From: an uncultured Campylobacter sp.
Lineage (GTDB): Bacteria > Campylobacterota > Campylobacteria > Campylobacterales > Campylobacteraceae
Direction: 5' to 3'
DNA: 20,245 bases
Assembly: GCF_938030815.1 (NCBI RefSeq)
Contig: NZ_CALHII010000192.1
Location: 1 to 20,245, forward strand
The notes beneath the pieces are model-generated. The model did no database searches. It was not told where the DNA came from and was given only the letters and a program-made list of their open reading frames with translations. A program made the translations under genes and the position numbers. Position 1 is the first letter of the stretch. Every line of letters starts with the position of its first letter. This document shows, piece after piece, positions 20,108 through 20,245 of the stretch.

Positions 20108-20245
20108 ATGAATATAGTTTTTATGGGAACGCCCGAGTATGCGGCTAAAATTTTGCGCGCGCTTGCCGAAGCTAAATTTGAGATCGCGGCCGTATTTACG
20201 CAGCCTGACAAGCCTGTGGGCAGGAAGCAAATTTTAACTCCGAGC
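20108..20245 (+). CDS. fmt: Methionyl-tRNA formyltransferase, N-terminal fragment (runs off window)
   Basis: Only the first 46 codons are present. They match the Fmt N-terminus: NIVFMGTPEYAAKIL, then EIAAVFTQPDKPVGRKQ. The GTPEFA-like start and the QPDKPxGR segment are diagnostic. Fmt formylates initiator Met-tRNA using 10-formyltetrahydrofolate. AAAGGA at 20097-20102 is the ribosome-binding site. Synteny downstream of obgE agrees with C. jejuni. Confidence 0.95.
   Translation, partial: MNIVFMGTPEYAAKILRALAEAKFEIAAVFTQPDKPVGRKQILTPS

Overview
The window looks like a chromosomal segment of a non-jejuni Campylobacter with fairly high GC, of the C. gracilis / C. rectus type. The species call is an inference from three things: gene order, a CadF-type adhesin, and DNA saturated with AAATTT words. 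The gene neighbourhoods match what I remember of C. jejuni: purA - DUF507 - carA; addB - addA - rplM - rpsI - cadF - HAD hydrolase; and rplU - rpmA - obgE - (proB in C. jejuni) - fmt.

Layout. 1-4522 is a plus-strand run: the 3' part of a degenerate EAL-domain gene, hisZ-like and purA overlap by 4 bases each; then DUF507 and carA share one base. 4523-5440 has no convincing gene. An orphan OmpR-type response regulator follows (5441-6124). Next comes the AddAB recombination nuclease-helicase (6404-12221), whose genes overlap by 14 bases, then the ribosomal pair rplM-rpsI, the outer-membrane OmpA/CadF protein and a HAD phosphatase. 15402-16250 carries no CDS, but it holds a degenerate array with a period of about 65 bp, an orphan terminator, and then tRNA-Gln(CUG). 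Two minus-strand envelope genes follow: a DUF411 metal-binding protein and a small lipoprotein. The window closes with rplU-rpmA, obgE, an EF-hand lipoprotein and the start of fmt.

Functionally this is mostly housekeeping: purine, pyrimidine/arginine and possibly histidine biosynthesis, double-strand break repair, and ribosome synthesis and assembly. A few envelope and signalling genes are mixed in. I see no mobile element, intact CRISPR array or defence island, and no clearly new multi-gene system.

The unusual material is subtler. Two conserved enzymes (AddB and the HAD phosphatase) carry long low-complexity in-frame insertions. AAATTT, a subset of RAATTY, is very dense in genes and spacers and appears to be kept in all three codon phases. 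The other points of interest are the 65-bp-period array, the orphan terminator that may mark a small RNA, and two promoter-proximal dyads.
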